Positions 1-11,820 are shown, numbered from the stretch's first letter. The stretch: DNA of 64,000 nucleotides from Bradyrhizobium sediminis (GCF_018736085.1 NZ_CP076134.1:2924501-2988500), one strand, 5' to 3'. A program made the numbers and translations. The notes: generated by a model from the sequence alone, not told the origin.

Positions 1-39
1 CAGCCGCTGACGTATGCCTCTTTTAATGGGAGGTTTACT

Positions 40-444
40 ATGTCGGACTTTCGGTTTCTAGGCATTCATCGAACATGGGAAGACTGGTGCGGCATGCTGC
101 TTGGCGTGCTGATCGTGCTGTCGCCGTGGCTTTCCACGCAGTCTGGCCAGGAAACTGGCGGCGGGGAGCGTAGCTACGTGATCCTGAATACGCTCACGAT
201 CGGCATCCTGGTGTTCGGCCTCGCCCAGCTTGAATATGTGGCGCTGCAGCGTTGGGAGCAGGTGGCGGAGGTCGCCGCCGGACTTTGGCTGATCGCCTCG
301 CCTTACATGTTCGGCTACTCCGGCGAGGGTGCGCTGCGGTTCTGGCATTCAATCCTCGGCGGATTTGTGGTGCTGCTGGCGGCACTGCAGCTGTGGCAGG
401 ACTGGGACATGAACGATCAGGACCTGCTCAAGCACGGGCAATAG
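40..444 (+). CDS. SPW-repeat membrane protein
   Basis: This 134-residue protein has four hydrophobic segments arranged as two similar halves. Each half carries the S-P-W/Y signature of the SPW repeat family: LSPWLS near residue 30 and ASPYMF near residue 86. Members are small inner-membrane proteins of unknown biochemical role, often associated with envelope or stress functions. A strong ribosome-binding site (GGGAGG) lies a few bases before the ATG, which supports the start. It stands alone, with a possible antisense gene remnant downstream. The family call is confident; the function is unknown. Confidence 0.85.
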   Translation: MSDFRFLGIHRTWEDWCGMLLGVLIVLSPWLSTQSGQETGGGERSYVILNTLTIGILVFGLAQLEYVALQRWEQVAEVAAGLWLIASPYMFGYSGEGALRFWHSILGGFVVLLAALQLWQDWDMNDQDLLKHGQ

Positions 445-725
445 CGCAACGGGGCTGCCGGCCTCACAACGGGCCGGCAGGCCGCCCGCCCAGCCGAAAC
501 TTCAGGGGATGCCGATAGCATCGCGTGGACGGACCATGGCCGGCCATTGGCCGCGCCCCTGATATCGTCGATCTTCCAACCGCGGCTTTCACGCAAACAA
601 TCATAACGCCGGTGGAAATCGCCCGTCCGGCGGGTGATGATGGCGGTTCCTGAATTGGTCTTGAGCCGACTTATAAGGGGCGTGCCGCCGCCGGTTAATG
701 CTAAGGCATAGCCGAGCACGTCCAT
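417..725 (-). pseudogene. possible remnant of a small exported-protein gene
   Basis: The stretch between the SPW gene and the zinc-finger gene has no rightward gene. On the minus strand a 102-codon frame contains a protein-like segment, including RYDCLRESRGWKIDDIRGA around residues 40-60. It resembles the C-terminal end of small exported proteins that finish with a G-W-R/K-I-D-D-I motif followed by a serine-leucine tail. It has no signal peptide and the last part turns into arginine- and proline-rich shadow sequence running into the SPW gene. A decayed, N-terminally truncated gene is the simplest reading; a chance frame cannot be excluded. Confidence 0.3.
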
Positions 726-751
726 TTCGGCGCGCCGGTCTGGAGGCGATC

Positions 752-880
752 ATGGCCAATGACAAGGGCCCCAACATCAAGAAGAAGCAGAAATGCAAGA
801 ATTGCGAGGGCAAGGGCTTGCTGAAGAAGGGCGACAAGGTGGTGAAATGCCAGCGCTGCGGCGGGACCGGGTTGCGCTGA
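752..880 (+). CDS. tiny DnaJ-type zinc-finger protein
   Basis: This 42-residue basic protein carries two CxxCxGxG-type motifs, CKNCEGKG and CQRCGGTG, as in the cysteine-rich domain of DnaJ. The four cysteines would hold one zinc ion. There is no J-domain. The ATG at 752 follows a GGAGG ribosome-binding site, so it is preferred over the longer frame opening at 698. Such minimal zinc-finger proteins are probably structural or nucleic-acid/protein binding; the precise role is unknown. Confidence 0.75.
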   Translation: MANDKGPNIKKKQKCKNCEGKGLLKKGDKVVKCQRCGGTGLR

Positions 881-1124
881 CTCTCGTCCGTGCACGCATG
901 AAGCGTAGCGATACGCGGAGGCGGCTTGCGGGTGTGGGGTTATCTCCGGATTGCGCGGCGCTCGATCCGGGCTACTGGGCATTGAGGCGCGGTCGCTGAT
1001 AGGCTTCATACAACCTTATCGATAGAAGGTGTTCCATGCCGAATGGTTTGACAGGAATTGCGATGGAGTATGCGGGGTGACCGAGGCTGTCAGCATAGCC
1101 GCGCCGGCAGGCGGCGTGGCGCGG

Positions 1125-2726
1125 ATGTCGCGCCGGGTCATGAACCTCGCGCATCTGCTCAGGCAAAATGCCCGCCGCCACGGCGACCGGCCCGGGTTGA
1201 TCTGGGGCGACAAGTCCTGGAGCTGGCGCGAGATCGACGCCCGGGTTTCGGCGCTGGCGGCGGCGCTCGCCGCGCGTGGCATCGCCAAGGGCGACCGCAT
1301 CCTGGTGCATTCCAAGAATGGCGACGAGATGTTCTGGTCGATGTTCGCGGCGTTCCGGCTGGGCGCGGTCTGGGTGCCGACCAATTTCCGCCTGATGCCG
1401 GACGAGGTGGCGTATCTCGCGACCGCCTCCGGCGCCAAGGCGTTCTTGTGCCATGGCGACTTTCCGGACCATGCGGCCGCGGTGCAAGCCGCGAGCCCGG
1501 CGCTCGAATTCACCTGGCGGATCGGCGAGGGCGCATTCGGCGAAAGCTCGGTGAGCGAAGCGATATCGGCGCATGCGGGTGCGAAGTTCGGGAACACAGC
1601 GGTCGACTATGACGATCCCTGCTGGTTCTTCTTCACCTCGGGCACCACCGGGCGATCCAAGGCGGCGGTGCTGACCCATGGCCAGATGGCGTTTGTCGTC
1701 ACCAACCATCTCGCCGACTTGATGCCGGGCACCACGGAGAAGGACGCGTCGCTGGTGGTGGCGCCGCTGTCGCATGGCGCCGGCGTGCATCAACTGGTGC
1801 AGGCCGCGCGCGGCGTGCCGACCATCCTGTTGTCGACCGAGCGCTTCGATATCGATGAGGCGTTCCGGCTGATCGAGACCCATCGCGTCAGCAATATCTT
1901 TACCGTGCCCACCATCCTGAAGATGATGGTCGAGCATCCCGCCATCGACCGCCACGATCATTCCTCGCTGCGCTACATCATCTATGCCGGCGCGCCGATG
2001 TACCGCGAGGACCAGAAGGCGGCGCTGAACAAGCTCGGCAAGGTGCTGGTGCAGTATTTTGGGCTCGGCGAGGTCACCGGCAACATCACGGTGCTGCCGC
2101 CCGCACTGCACGACCCCGAGGACGGTCCGCAGGCGCGGATCGGCACCTGCGGCTTCGAGCGCACGGGCATGCAGGTCTCGATCCAGGGCGACGACGGCAG
2201 CGAGCTGAAACCGTTCGAGACCGGCGAGATCTGCGTGATCGGCCCCGCGGTGTTCGCCGGCTATTACGATAATCCCGAGGCCAACGCCAAGGCGTTTCGC
2301 GACGGCTGGTTCCGCACCGGCGATCTCGGCCACATGGACGAGGAGGGGTTCGTCTACATCACCGGCCGCGCCTCCGACATGTACATATCGGGCGGCTCCA
2401 ACATCTATCCGCGCGAGGTCGAGGAAAAGATTTTGACTCATCCCGCGATCGGCGAGGTCGCGGTGCTGGGGGTGCCCGACCCGTTCTGGGGCGAGGTCGG
2501 CGTCGCCGTCTGCGTCGCGCGCGAGGGCGCCGGCTCAGTGACGGAAGCCGATATGGCCGCGTTCCTGGCGCCAAAGGTGCCGCGCTACAAGATGCCGAAG
2601 CGCTTCTTCTTCTGGGACGCACTGCCGAAATCCGGCTACGGCAAGATTCCAAAACGGCTGGTGCGCGACGAGCTTGAGGCGCGGGGGCTGCTGGACCTCA
2701 TGAAGCAAGCCGATGGCGGTCGCTGA
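1125..2726 (+). CDS. AMP-dependent acyl-CoA synthetase (ANL family)
   Basis: The protein activates a carboxylic acid to acyl-AMP and then acyl-CoA. With the start at 1125 it has 533 residues, normal for the family. The ATP-binding P-loop reads TSGTTGRSK, beginning at residue 171. The hinge region contains GWFRTGDLGHMDEEGF, and the C-terminal catalytic lysine is in GKIPKR (Lys507). All core motifs are intact. The frame is open back to 1029, and an ATG at 1140 is also possible. Its stop overlaps the first codons of the PPC/DUF296 gene, so the two are probably co-transcribed. The pairing suggests a fatty or aromatic acid pathway, but the substrate cannot be read from sequence. Confidence 0.88.
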   Translation: MSRRVMNLAHLLRQNARRHGDRPGLIWGDKSWSWREIDARVSALAAALAARGIAKGDRILVHSKNGDEMFWSMFAAFRLGAVWVPTNFRLMPDEVAYLATASGAKAFLCHGDFPDHAAAVQAASPALEFTWRIGEGAFGESSVSEAISAHAGAKFGNTAVDYDDPCWFFFTSGTTGRSKAAVLTHGQMAFVVTNHLADLMPGTTEKDASLVVAPLSHGAGVHQLVQAARGVPTILLSTERFDIDEAFRLIETHRVSNIFTVPTILKMMVEHPAIDRHDHSSLRYIIYAGAPMYREDQKAALNKLGKVLVQYFGLGEVTGNITVLPPALHDPEDGPQARIGTCGFERTGMQVSIQGDDGSELKPFETGEICVIGPAVFAGYYDNPEANAKAFRDGWFRTGDLGHMDEEGFVYITGRASDMYISGGSNIYPREVEEKILTHPAIGEVAVLGVPDPFWGEVGVAVCVAREGAGSVTEADMAAFLAPKVPRYKMPKRFFFWDALPKSGYGKIPKRLVRDELEARGLLDLMKQADGGR

Positions 2727-3597
2727 GAAGATGCGAAGCATCCAGCAACCCGGCGCGCCCGTGACCCAGCGCATCCAATGGGCCGAGGCGCGCGGCCGCG
2801 CCTTTTCCTTCACGCTGCAGGCGGGCGTGCCGCTGCTGGAGGCCGCGCGCCGCGGCTTTGCGGCAGAGGGCTTTGCCGGCGGCACCTTGAACATCCGGGG
2901 CGGGGCGCTCGGCCCGTTCGCCTATGTGATGCCGGCGCTGTCGAAGACCGGCGAGAATGCGGCCTTCTACAGCGACACCTTCCGGCCCGCCGGCGTCACC
3001 CGCCTCGAGATGGGAGCGATGACGCTTGGTAGCCGCGACGGCGCGCCGTTCTTCCACTGCCACGCGCTGTGGGTTGAAGCCGACGGCCGCGCCGGCGGCG
3101 GCCATATCCTGCCGGAGGAGACTATGGTCGCCGAGCCGTTCGAGGTGGAGGCGTTCGGTATCGACGGCGCGCTGTTCACTGCGGAGCCGGATACCGAGAC
3201 CAATTTCAAACTGTTCGGGCCGGTGCCGTCTTCGGCTACAGGTGCGGAGACCAAGAGCCGCGCCTTCGCGCTGCGCTTGCGGCCGAACCAGGATTTTGCC
3301 GGCGCGCTGGAGGCGTTCTGCCGTGAGCGCGGCATCACGCAGGCGAAGCTGCATGGCGGCGTCGGCAGCACGATCGGCGCGCGCTTCACCGGCGGCGGCA
3401 TCGTCGAGCCGTTCGCGACCGAGTTGATGATCCGCTCGGGCATCATTGCAGCCGGGGCAGGCGGCGCGCTCGAAGCGGAGCTGGACATAGCCCTGGTCGA
3501 CTACACCGGCGGCCTCGCCGAGGGCCGGCTGATACGCGGCGACAATCCGGTGCTGATGACGATGGAACTGGTGATTGAAGTGCTTGACGGCTCTTAG
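2713..3597 (+). CDS. double PPC/DUF296-domain protein
   Basis: This 294-residue protein appears to contain two PPC (DUF296) domains, roughly residues 15-155 and 175-290. The first has the conserved HCHALW and GGHILPEE pattern, and the second has LHGGVGSTIG. PPC domains form trimers and occur in plant AT-hook proteins and in bacterial proteins of unclear function. There is no AT-hook here. The ATG at 2713 overlaps the preceding synthetase gene by 14 bases; an ATG at 2731 would be non-overlapping. The tight linkage suggests the two act in one pathway, possibly with this protein handling a small acyl-derived ligand; that is inference. Confidence 0.72.
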   Translation: MAVAEKMRSIQQPGAPVTQRIQWAEARGRAFSFTLQAGVPLLEAARRGFAAEGFAGGTLNIRGGALGPFAYVMPALSKTGENAAFYSDTFRPAGVTRLEMGAMTLGSRDGAPFFHCHALWVEADGRAGGGHILPEETMVAEPFEVEAFGIDGALFTAEPDTETNFKLFGPVPSSATGAETKSRAFALRLRPNQDFAGALEAFCRERGITQAKLHGGVGSTIGARFTGGGIVEPFATELMIRSGIIAAGAGGALEAELDIALVDYTGGLAEGRLIRGDNPVLMTMELVIEVLDGS

Positions 3598-3902
3598 GGC
3601 GGGCAAGGGCGCCTCCTCGCGCCGTGCCCGCCATACGCAGTGCTCGCCCCAAGCTAAAATGTCGAAAACAACCCCATGCAAAGTAAGAGTTGTCGGGCCG
3701 GGGATGATTTGAGAGATCCAGCGAAAACATTTTGACACGTCGGGCAAATCACCGGCACTATTCCATTATTCCGCAACTTGAAGAGCGCTGCCGGAACCTC
3801 TTCAGAGAAGCACGGGCAAGCGATCCGTCTTGAGGGATGGCCGGGGACGTCAGCCGTGCAAGACGCTACCCTTTGAATTCAATTCACGGCACCGTCCGGG
3901 CA
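3598..3902. other. gene-free stretch
   Basis: This gap lies between the PPC/DUF296 gene and the next rightward gene. No convincing coding frame, RNA or strong hairpin with a T-run was seen. It presumably contains the 3' end of the synthetase operon and the promoter of the next gene. Confidence 0.4.
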
Positions 3903-4391
3903 ATGCGACACTCGATCCACCATACATCGCTTGATGCGAAGAAAGCCCGCATACTGATCAACGCGCTGGTCGATTGCGCCAAGGCGGGGATCAAACCGAG
4001 CTTCTCGACCACGCAAATGCTTCGGGGACTCTCGTTTTACCTGGAATGCGGGAGCTTCCACAACAAGAGCTGGCGAACATATCACCGCGCCAGTGAAGCC
4101 GCCAAGCTGGTGATAGCGTCGGGCGACAAGAACTGGAAGAGCAGGGTCACGTTTGAACATGTGCGCCCTCTCAGCAAGATGTATCAGATGTTTCTGGATG
4201 AGAGGGCAACCCTGACCCTTGAAAGGGCGGCGTTCATCATTGGCGAATATCCGCCGGTCCTGATCACCATGGAAGAAGAGCTCCGGATGGCGAAACTCGG
4301 ATTCAGCGCTGAGGGCACGCCGGAACAGCGATACGCCGAGATTCCATTTTCCGGTTTCAGTCTGCGTTCGGACGGCGCGATGCCGGGTTGA
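3903..4391 (+). CDS. hypothetical protein, mobile-region type
   Basis: From the ATG at 3903 the gene encodes 162 residues that look like a real soluble, mostly helical protein, with balanced composition and few shadow-like arginine runs. A central segment reads RVTFEHVRPLSKMYQMFLD (around residue 84), which faintly recalls small proteins with a THEHV/P-type histidine motif. No family can be named. Base composition is lower in GC than the adjacent synthetase genes, and the gene is followed by nested palindromes, so recent acquisition is plausible. Confidence 0.55.
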   Translation: MRHSIHHTSLDAKKARILINALVDCAKAGIKPSFSTTQMLRGLSFYLECGSFHNKSWRTYHRASEAAKLVIASGDKNWKSRVTFEHVRPLSKMYQMFLDERATLTLERAAFIIGEYPPVLITMEEELRMAKLGFSAEGTPEQRYAEIPFSGFSLRSDGAMPG

Positions 4392-4441
4392 CGCTCGGTC
4401 GATTGCTGCGTTCGCCAAGTTGTCCCGGACCTCATCCTGAG

Positions 4442-4646
4442 AGTCCGGCTCAAAAAGCAGCCAATGAAACAGACCTCTCGAGCAAAGCTCGTCATGCCCG
4501 GCCTTGTGCCGGGCATCCACGTCTTAGCTGCATCCAAGCAAGTAAGACGTGGATGGCCGGGACGAAGCCCGGCCATGACGGAAAGTGAATCATTTTCAAG
4601 CGCTTGGAAAAAGTCTGAAGATATTGGCTGCTCTTTCGGTTGGGCT
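4442..4646. repeat. MITE-like insertion with imperfect terminal inverted repeats
   Basis: A 205-bp block is bounded on both sides by CTGAG (4437-4441 and 4647-4651). Its ends form an imperfect inverted repeat of about 24 bp, whose inner 10 bp (AGCAGCCAAT at 4456-4465 against its complement at 4623-4632) match perfectly. The flanks, read together, resemble a broken rhizobial palindrome of the CCTCATCCTGAGGAGC...GTCTCGAAGGATG type, continuing to about 4770. A second hairpin (4490-4580) sits inside. There is no coding capacity. Confidence 0.5.
4490..4580. repeat. long repetitive palindrome (CGTCATGCCCGG...CCGGCCATGACG type)
   Basis: The two arms of about 38 bp are almost perfectly complementary around a short spacer containing CATCCAAGCAA. 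The arms begin CGTCATGCCCGGCC and end GGCCATGACG. The same sequence family, in diverged form, is found inside the uvrA coding region of this window. Confidence 0.8.
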
Positions 4647-4867
4647 CTGAGGAGCCGCGCGCCTTTGCGCAGCGTCTCGAAGGATGGCGACGGCGTGCCA
4701 GATGGTTCGCGACGCGCGCCGGCAGCGCAAAGCGCTGCCAACGTGGCTCCTCACCATGAGGGAGTTGAATATGCCGCTTTAGGAGCGGCCGGATCAGTTG
4801 ATTTCGACACTTCCAAGAGCATGGCGTTCCTGTTATGTTCCCGCAACCCAACTTGCGGAGCGGGAGC

Positions 4868-5632
4868 ATGGCCAGACGAAATCGCTCAATCAATCTGCCC
4901 GCGCCGTATCTGCGCCGCGTCTGGCTCGATCCCGCGCGCATCGCCGACCGCGAGGCCTATCCGTTCTGCCTGCCGTTCCTGGGCGATGAGTTCGAGCTGA
5001 GTTTCGATCGCGCCATCACCATCATCGTCGGCGAAAATGGCACCGGCAAGTCCACTTTTCTCGAAGGCATCGCCGTGCTCGCCGGTTATGACGAAGCCGG
5101 CGGCGGCAAGGGCTACCGGCCGGTCGATCATTCCAGGGCGCTGGAGAAAATGGGCGGGCAGCTTTCAAAAGCGCTGCGTGCGAGCTGGCTGCCGAAGATC
5201 ACCAACGGCTGGTTCTTCCGCGCCGAGAGTTTCTTTTCCGTCGCGAGATATCTCGACGAGGCCGCCCGAGGCGGCGGCGGTATGCCGCCTGACTTCCTCT
5301 CCCATTCCCATGGCGAGGGCTTCCTGCGCTTCTTCGAAGAGCGCTGCCAGCGCCAGGGCATCTTCATCTTCGACGAGCCGGAATCCGCGCTGTCGCCCTC
5401 GCGCCAGATCGAGTTTCTCAAGCTGATGCGGCAGATGGAAAATTCCGGCCACTGCCAGATCATCATGGCCACGCATTCGCCCATGCTGATGGCCTATCCG
5501 AACGCGCGGCTGCTGCGGCTGTCGAAGTACGGGCTGGAGCCGGTGACCGTGAAGGAGACGGATCACTACAAGGTCATGCGGGAGTTTTGCGATGATCCGG
5601 CGGGGTTCGTGGAGGCGGCGATAGAGGAGTGA
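4868..5632 (+). CDS. AAA/ABC-type ATPase (COG3910-like)
   Basis: The product is a 254-residue single-domain ATPase of the SMC/ABC-related AAA_21 type. Walker A is GENGTGKST at residues 55-63, Walker B is IFIFDEPES with Asp169-Glu170, an ABC-signature-like segment HSHGEGFL precedes it, and the H-loop histidine is His203 in MATHSP. No membrane segments or nuclease domain are present, so it is cytoplasmic and probably acts with a partner or on nucleic acid. The ATG at 4868 has a GGGAGC ribosome-binding site. It converges on the nuclease gene, with only 45 bp between the two stops. Whether the two cooperate is unknown. Confidence 0.75.
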   Translation: MARRNRSINLPAPYLRRVWLDPARIADREAYPFCLPFLGDEFELSFDRAITIIVGENGTGKSTFLEGIAVLAGYDEAGGGKGYRPVDHSRALEKMGGQLSKALRASWLPKITNGWFFRAESFFSVARYLDEAARGGGGMPPDFLSHSHGEGFLRFFEERCQRQGIFIFDEPESALSPSRQIEFLKLMRQMENSGHCQIIMATHSPMLMAYPNARLLRLSKYGLEPVTVKETDHYKVMREFCDDPAGFVEAAIEE

Positions 5633-5677
5633 TTACTCGGCTGCTCTTTGCTCGCCCCGCGCTTTCGCTCTACAACC

Positions 5678-7627
5678 CTACTCTTCATCCTCTCTTGGAC
5701 CAAAGCCCCCGACTAATAGCCAGCCTTCCGGAGTACGTGAATAAAGTTGTCCGTAACCCCAACCAATTTTCGCTTCTTGTTCGACGAAACATCGACTGCA
5801 CATGCACGCCCAAGCGCCGTATTTTGTTGCGGCGTCGACCATGAAGGTGTCATTTTCAAAATCATGGCCGCACGTGTCGCAGCGGACGATATCGCCATAC
5901 CAGAACTTGCTCCGGGATCGGCCTTCTTTCATGTCTACAAGCTTCTTTAGCGCGTGTTCGCCAACGCTCTCGTCTTGAATCATTTGGCCATCCCAACGCG
6001 AGCCGATTTCCAACGCTAAGTCGGCTACAAGCGTCTCTCGTTTCACGAGAAACTCAAAGACAGAGGTTAGTGGGTTTACAAAGTCGGTTGGTCTCCAAGC
6101 GTCATCGCTCCACACGAAATAATGCTTACTATCTCCATCTAAATCACATCGAAAAGATCGGTACGAAAGCCCGATGTCCTCCAAGATTGTGGGATCTCGT
6201 CCTTCATAACCGCCCCAGGTCAGCGTAAAAAGTAAACCGAAAAGCTTGCCGTCATAGTATTTTTTCAAGACTTCTTGAAACGACAATCCGCCTCCAGTAT
6301 CCACGAGACAGCCATAATACAGACGAGGGACCTTGTCCCCGTCGTGAACCGTCAAACCATAGTTTGGTACGTATAGGACGCCGTTCTTATCATTGGCTGC
6401 GAGAAACAGTGTTATAAGACACGAACTGGGATTAAATATATTAACGTCCACTTCACTGTTCGGAAATTGTTTTGCAATTTCATCTAGCGCCCTAAGCGTT
6501 TGCTCCTTCCAAGCTTCGTTCTGCTCTAGACATTCAGCAAGGGAGGTACGAGCCGACGCAAGATGTGCAGCATTATTTATAGAAATGCGCCGTTTGAAGC
6601 GCTGACGGGTAGTGCCCTCACTGCCGCCAAGATCCTCAATTATTGCTTCGTCCGTTAGCAGCTTATTTCGAGAAAATACTCCAAATCGGCTCACCTCTCG
6701 AATTTTCCAGCCTTCTTGATCGAGAAGGCGGCTTCTAAATTTTGCCGGATAACCGATCTCATACCCATTTCGATAAGGCGTCGGCTCAACGGCATACACA
6801 GTTTCGTGCAAATAACAGATAGCCTCATCCTCCTCCATATCCGGCAGGCACTCTCTTGCTTCAGCGGATTGATCTTCGTCGGCAGCAATGATTTTCAGGC
6901 ATGCCTCTCGGTGGAGCAATTGCATACCGAAATAGATGATCGAATGATAATCATCGAGCTTCTGAACCAGCGATTCTATATGTCCCTCGTCCGGCTCTTT
7001 GCCAAAGTCTGTTTCGATTGACCGCATTCGTAAACGAAAGCTCTCTTTTGCGGCTTCGTTGAATCCCGCTGGGGCATCCAAAATCACTAAAACATAGTCT
7101 TCTATTCCCTTTTGCTTACAACTGCTGTCGTACTCACGAAGGCCCCTTTGTAAGTCTGTTTCACTTTTGTAGAAATTAAGTTCATGCCAAGGAGCGATTA
7201 CCCGCCCTCGAGCGGTTGAGACGGGTGACACAACGGTTGCTTCGAGGCGACCTCGAAAATCTACGCTCAGATTTATTCCACGAACCGCTAGCCCGCTATC
7301 CGACACAAATCGCGAGAAGGGTACAAGCAATTCCCTCCAAGTGGTTGAGACAATTAAGACCCGAATTTCATGATCTCTTGCCCCAAGATGGGCCTTTACG
7401 CCTTCGACGTATTTGAGGATTTCATGTATTGCCTCACGGGCGGCTGCATCACTGCGCTTCAGTTCTATCAAAACAAAATGGCCATCTGCATCTTGCGCGA
7501 CAAGATCGATGAATCCGCGAGTACCGAGCTTGCTCGGTATGTACTTTTCCTTTTCGAGGAGGACTAACCCGGGCTCAAGTATTTCGATTTGGGTACCTAA
7601 GACGTCTCTTAATTCGTCTTCGGTCAT
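5678..7627 (-). CDS. NucS-like PD-(D/E)XK nuclease with C-terminal zinc ribbon
   Basis: The protein has 649 residues. The N-terminal ~100 residues match the NucS/DUF91-type nuclease fold: GFIDL with Asp41, an IELKR strand giving Glu55-x-Lys57, and the following helix HEILKY that replaces the usual QLxxY motif. The long middle region, residues ~110-590, is unrecognised. The C-terminus has a four-cysteine zinc-binding segment (CDTC and CMCSRC) followed by GWGYGQLY. Its base composition is clearly lower in GC than that of its neighbours. The start is 5 bp after the uvrA stop, and its ribosome-binding site (GGAG) overlaps the end of uvrA, so translational coupling and shared SOS control are likely. 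Function in repair or in defence against foreign DNA is inferred, not shown. Confidence 0.72.
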   Translation of the reverse strand: MTEDELRDVLGTQIEILEPGLVLLEKEKYIPSKLGTRGFIDLVAQDADGHFVLIELKRSDAAAREAIHEILKYVEGVKAHLGARDHEIRVLIVSTTWRELLVPFSRFVSDSGLAVRGINLSVDFRGRLEATVVSPVSTARGRVIAPWHELNFYKSETDLQRGLREYDSSCKQKGIEDYVLVILDAPAGFNEAAKESFRLRMRSIETDFGKEPDEGHIESLVQKLDDYHSIIYFGMQLLHREACLKIIAADEDQSAEARECLPDMEEDEAICYLHETVYAVEPTPYRNGYEIGYPAKFRSRLLDQEGWKIREVSRFGVFSRNKLLTDEAIIEDLGGSEGTTRQRFKRRISINNAAHLASARTSLAECLEQNEAWKEQTLRALDEIAKQFPNSEVDVNIFNPSSCLITLFLAANDKNGVLYVPNYGLTVHDGDKVPRLYYGCLVDTGGGLSFQEVLKKYYDGKLFGLLFTLTWGGYEGRDPTILEDIGLSYRSFRCDLDGDSKHYFVWSDDAWRPTDFVNPLTSVFEFLVKRETLVADLALEIGSRWDGQMIQDESVGEHALKKLVDMKEGRSRSKFWYGDIVRCDTCGHDFENDTFMVDAATKYGAWACMCSRCFVEQEAKIGWGYGQLYSRTPEGWLLVGGFGPREDEE

Positions 7628-7632
7628 GCGCC

Positions 7633-10746
<3,114 letters not shown>

Positions 10747-10832
10747 ATCGGCATTCCCAGGCGCGTTGATCGCGCCGCGTTCAGGCGCGCATCTTCCGGA
10801 AGCCGGGGATCGGACGCCAATGGGTGAGTTCG

Positions 10833-10847
10833 GAACATAGGAAGAAC
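10833..10847 (-). promoter_or_regulatory. LexA box upstream of uvrA
   Basis: GAAC-ATAGGAA-GAAC matches the alphaproteobacterial SOS operator (GAAC-N7-GAAC, or GTTC-N7-GTTC on the uvrA strand). On the uvrA strand it overlaps a candidate -10 (TATGTT), placed 17 bases after a TGGAAA -35-like hexamer. LexA binding here would block transcription of uvrA and the downstream nuclease until DNA damage. Confidence 0.8.
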
Positions 10848-10906
10848 GCGCGGCGATTTCCAGTGTTCCGTGCCAGCCATCAACGGATAGTTTTGCGAAA
10901 GAGCGC

Positions 10907-10975
10907 TTTCAAGCGAGAGCCTGCCCCGCACCTGATGCGGGGTGGAGACCGGCTCGCGTGAAGAAAGCGCGTCCA
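10907..10975. repeat. dispersed rhizobial repeat with an inserted small hairpin
   Basis: The outer sequence (TTTCAAGCGAG ... ACCGGCTCGCGTGAAGAAAG) resembles the copy at 26191-26236. It is interrupted by a small hairpin with arms CCCCGCA and TGCGGGG at 10924-10942. It lies between the porin terminator and the uvrA promoter. Confidence 0.5.
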
Positions 10976-11021
10976 GCAGAAAAGGCTAGCTGCAATGGCA
11001 GCAGCTGGCAGCGTCCCGCCA

Positions 11022-11050
11022 ACAAAAAGGCCGGCGCGAGGCCGGCCTTT
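11022..11050 (-). terminator. intrinsic terminator of the porin gene
   Basis: A GC-rich stem with arms AAAGGCCGGC and GCCGGCCTTT is followed on the minus strand by a T-run. It lies 30 bp past the porin stop codon, so it ends that transcript. Confidence 0.85.
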
Positions 11051-11079
11051 CGTAGCTCAATCGAGAAGAGGTCGAGAGA

Positions 11080-11820
11080 TCAGTACTTCGCGACGACCGG
11101 GCCACCCCAACGGTAGTTGATGCGGGCGGTGACGAGATCGACATCCTGACTGATATTCGAGGTTGCATTCAAAACCCCTGCAGGAGTGTTGAAGCTGATG
11201 TCCCGATCACCCAGGAACATGTGGTTGTATTCGACACCCACCGACCAATTCGGCGCGAAGCCGAATTCGAGACCGGCGCCAACCACGGCCCCCCAGCGGG
11301 TTTCCTTGGCGCTGTCGTTAAGCGCACCGGTCGCAATTACGGTGGTGTTGTACTTGTCGCCGACAACCGCGGCGCCGCCCTTGACGTAGAGCAGGGCGTT
11401 ATTCCAAGCATAGCCGACCTGACCGGTGAGTAGACCGAACGCATCGATCTTCGACGTGTCCCGGAGAAGCACGTTGGTTAGGTTGGTGTTGGAGCCGCTG
11501 AAGTCAGCCCAGTTGCCCTGTCCTTCCAGGCCGAACACCCACGAACCAGCCTGCCAGCGATAGCCGATCTGTCCGCCGACGGTGCCGCCGGTTGCGTCAT
11601 GGCAACCCTCAGCCAAGACCGGAGGGCCGATGAGATCCCAGCACTTGTGGCTCGATCCCCAGCCGCCGTTGATGCCGATGTAGAAGCCGCTCCAGTCATA
11701 GACTGCGGCGATCATCGGGGGGGCCTTGGCGTAGGGGCGGGCAGCGAGATCGGCGGCCGAAGCCGGAGCCGACAGGCTCAGCGCGACCAAACCAACAGTA
11801 CCTAGCAAAATCTTCTTCAT
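11080..11820 (-). CDS. Omp31/Omp25-like outer membrane beta-barrel protein
   Basis: The 246-residue product has a clear signal peptide (MKKILLGTVGLVALSLSAPASA, cleaved before ADLA). The mature part starts with the rhizobial pattern YDWSGFYIGINGGWG near residue 42 and alternates hydrophobic and polar residues as expected of an eight-stranded barrel. It ends ARINYRWGG plus a short tail. Such proteins are abundant surface proteins that stabilise the outer membrane. It is transcribed alone, with its own terminator downstream and a long upstream region. Confidence 0.9.
   Translation of the reverse strand: MKKILLGTVGLVALSLSAPASAADLAARPYAKAPPMIAAVYDWSGFYIGINGGWGSSHKCWDLIGPPVLAEGCHDATGGTVGGQIGYRWQAGSWVFGLEGQGNWADFSGSNTNLTNVLLRDTSKIDAFGLLTGQVGYAWNNALLYVKGGAAVVGDKYNTTVIATGALNDSAKETRWGAVVGAGLEFGFAPNWSVGVEYNHMFLGDRDISFNTPAGVLNATSNISQDVDLVTARINYRWGGPVVAKY

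Noticed and set aside
972..2441. 489-residue minus-strand open frame
   Set aside because: It lies opposite the acyl-CoA synthetase gene and has the arginine/histidine-rich composition of a high-GC shadow frame.
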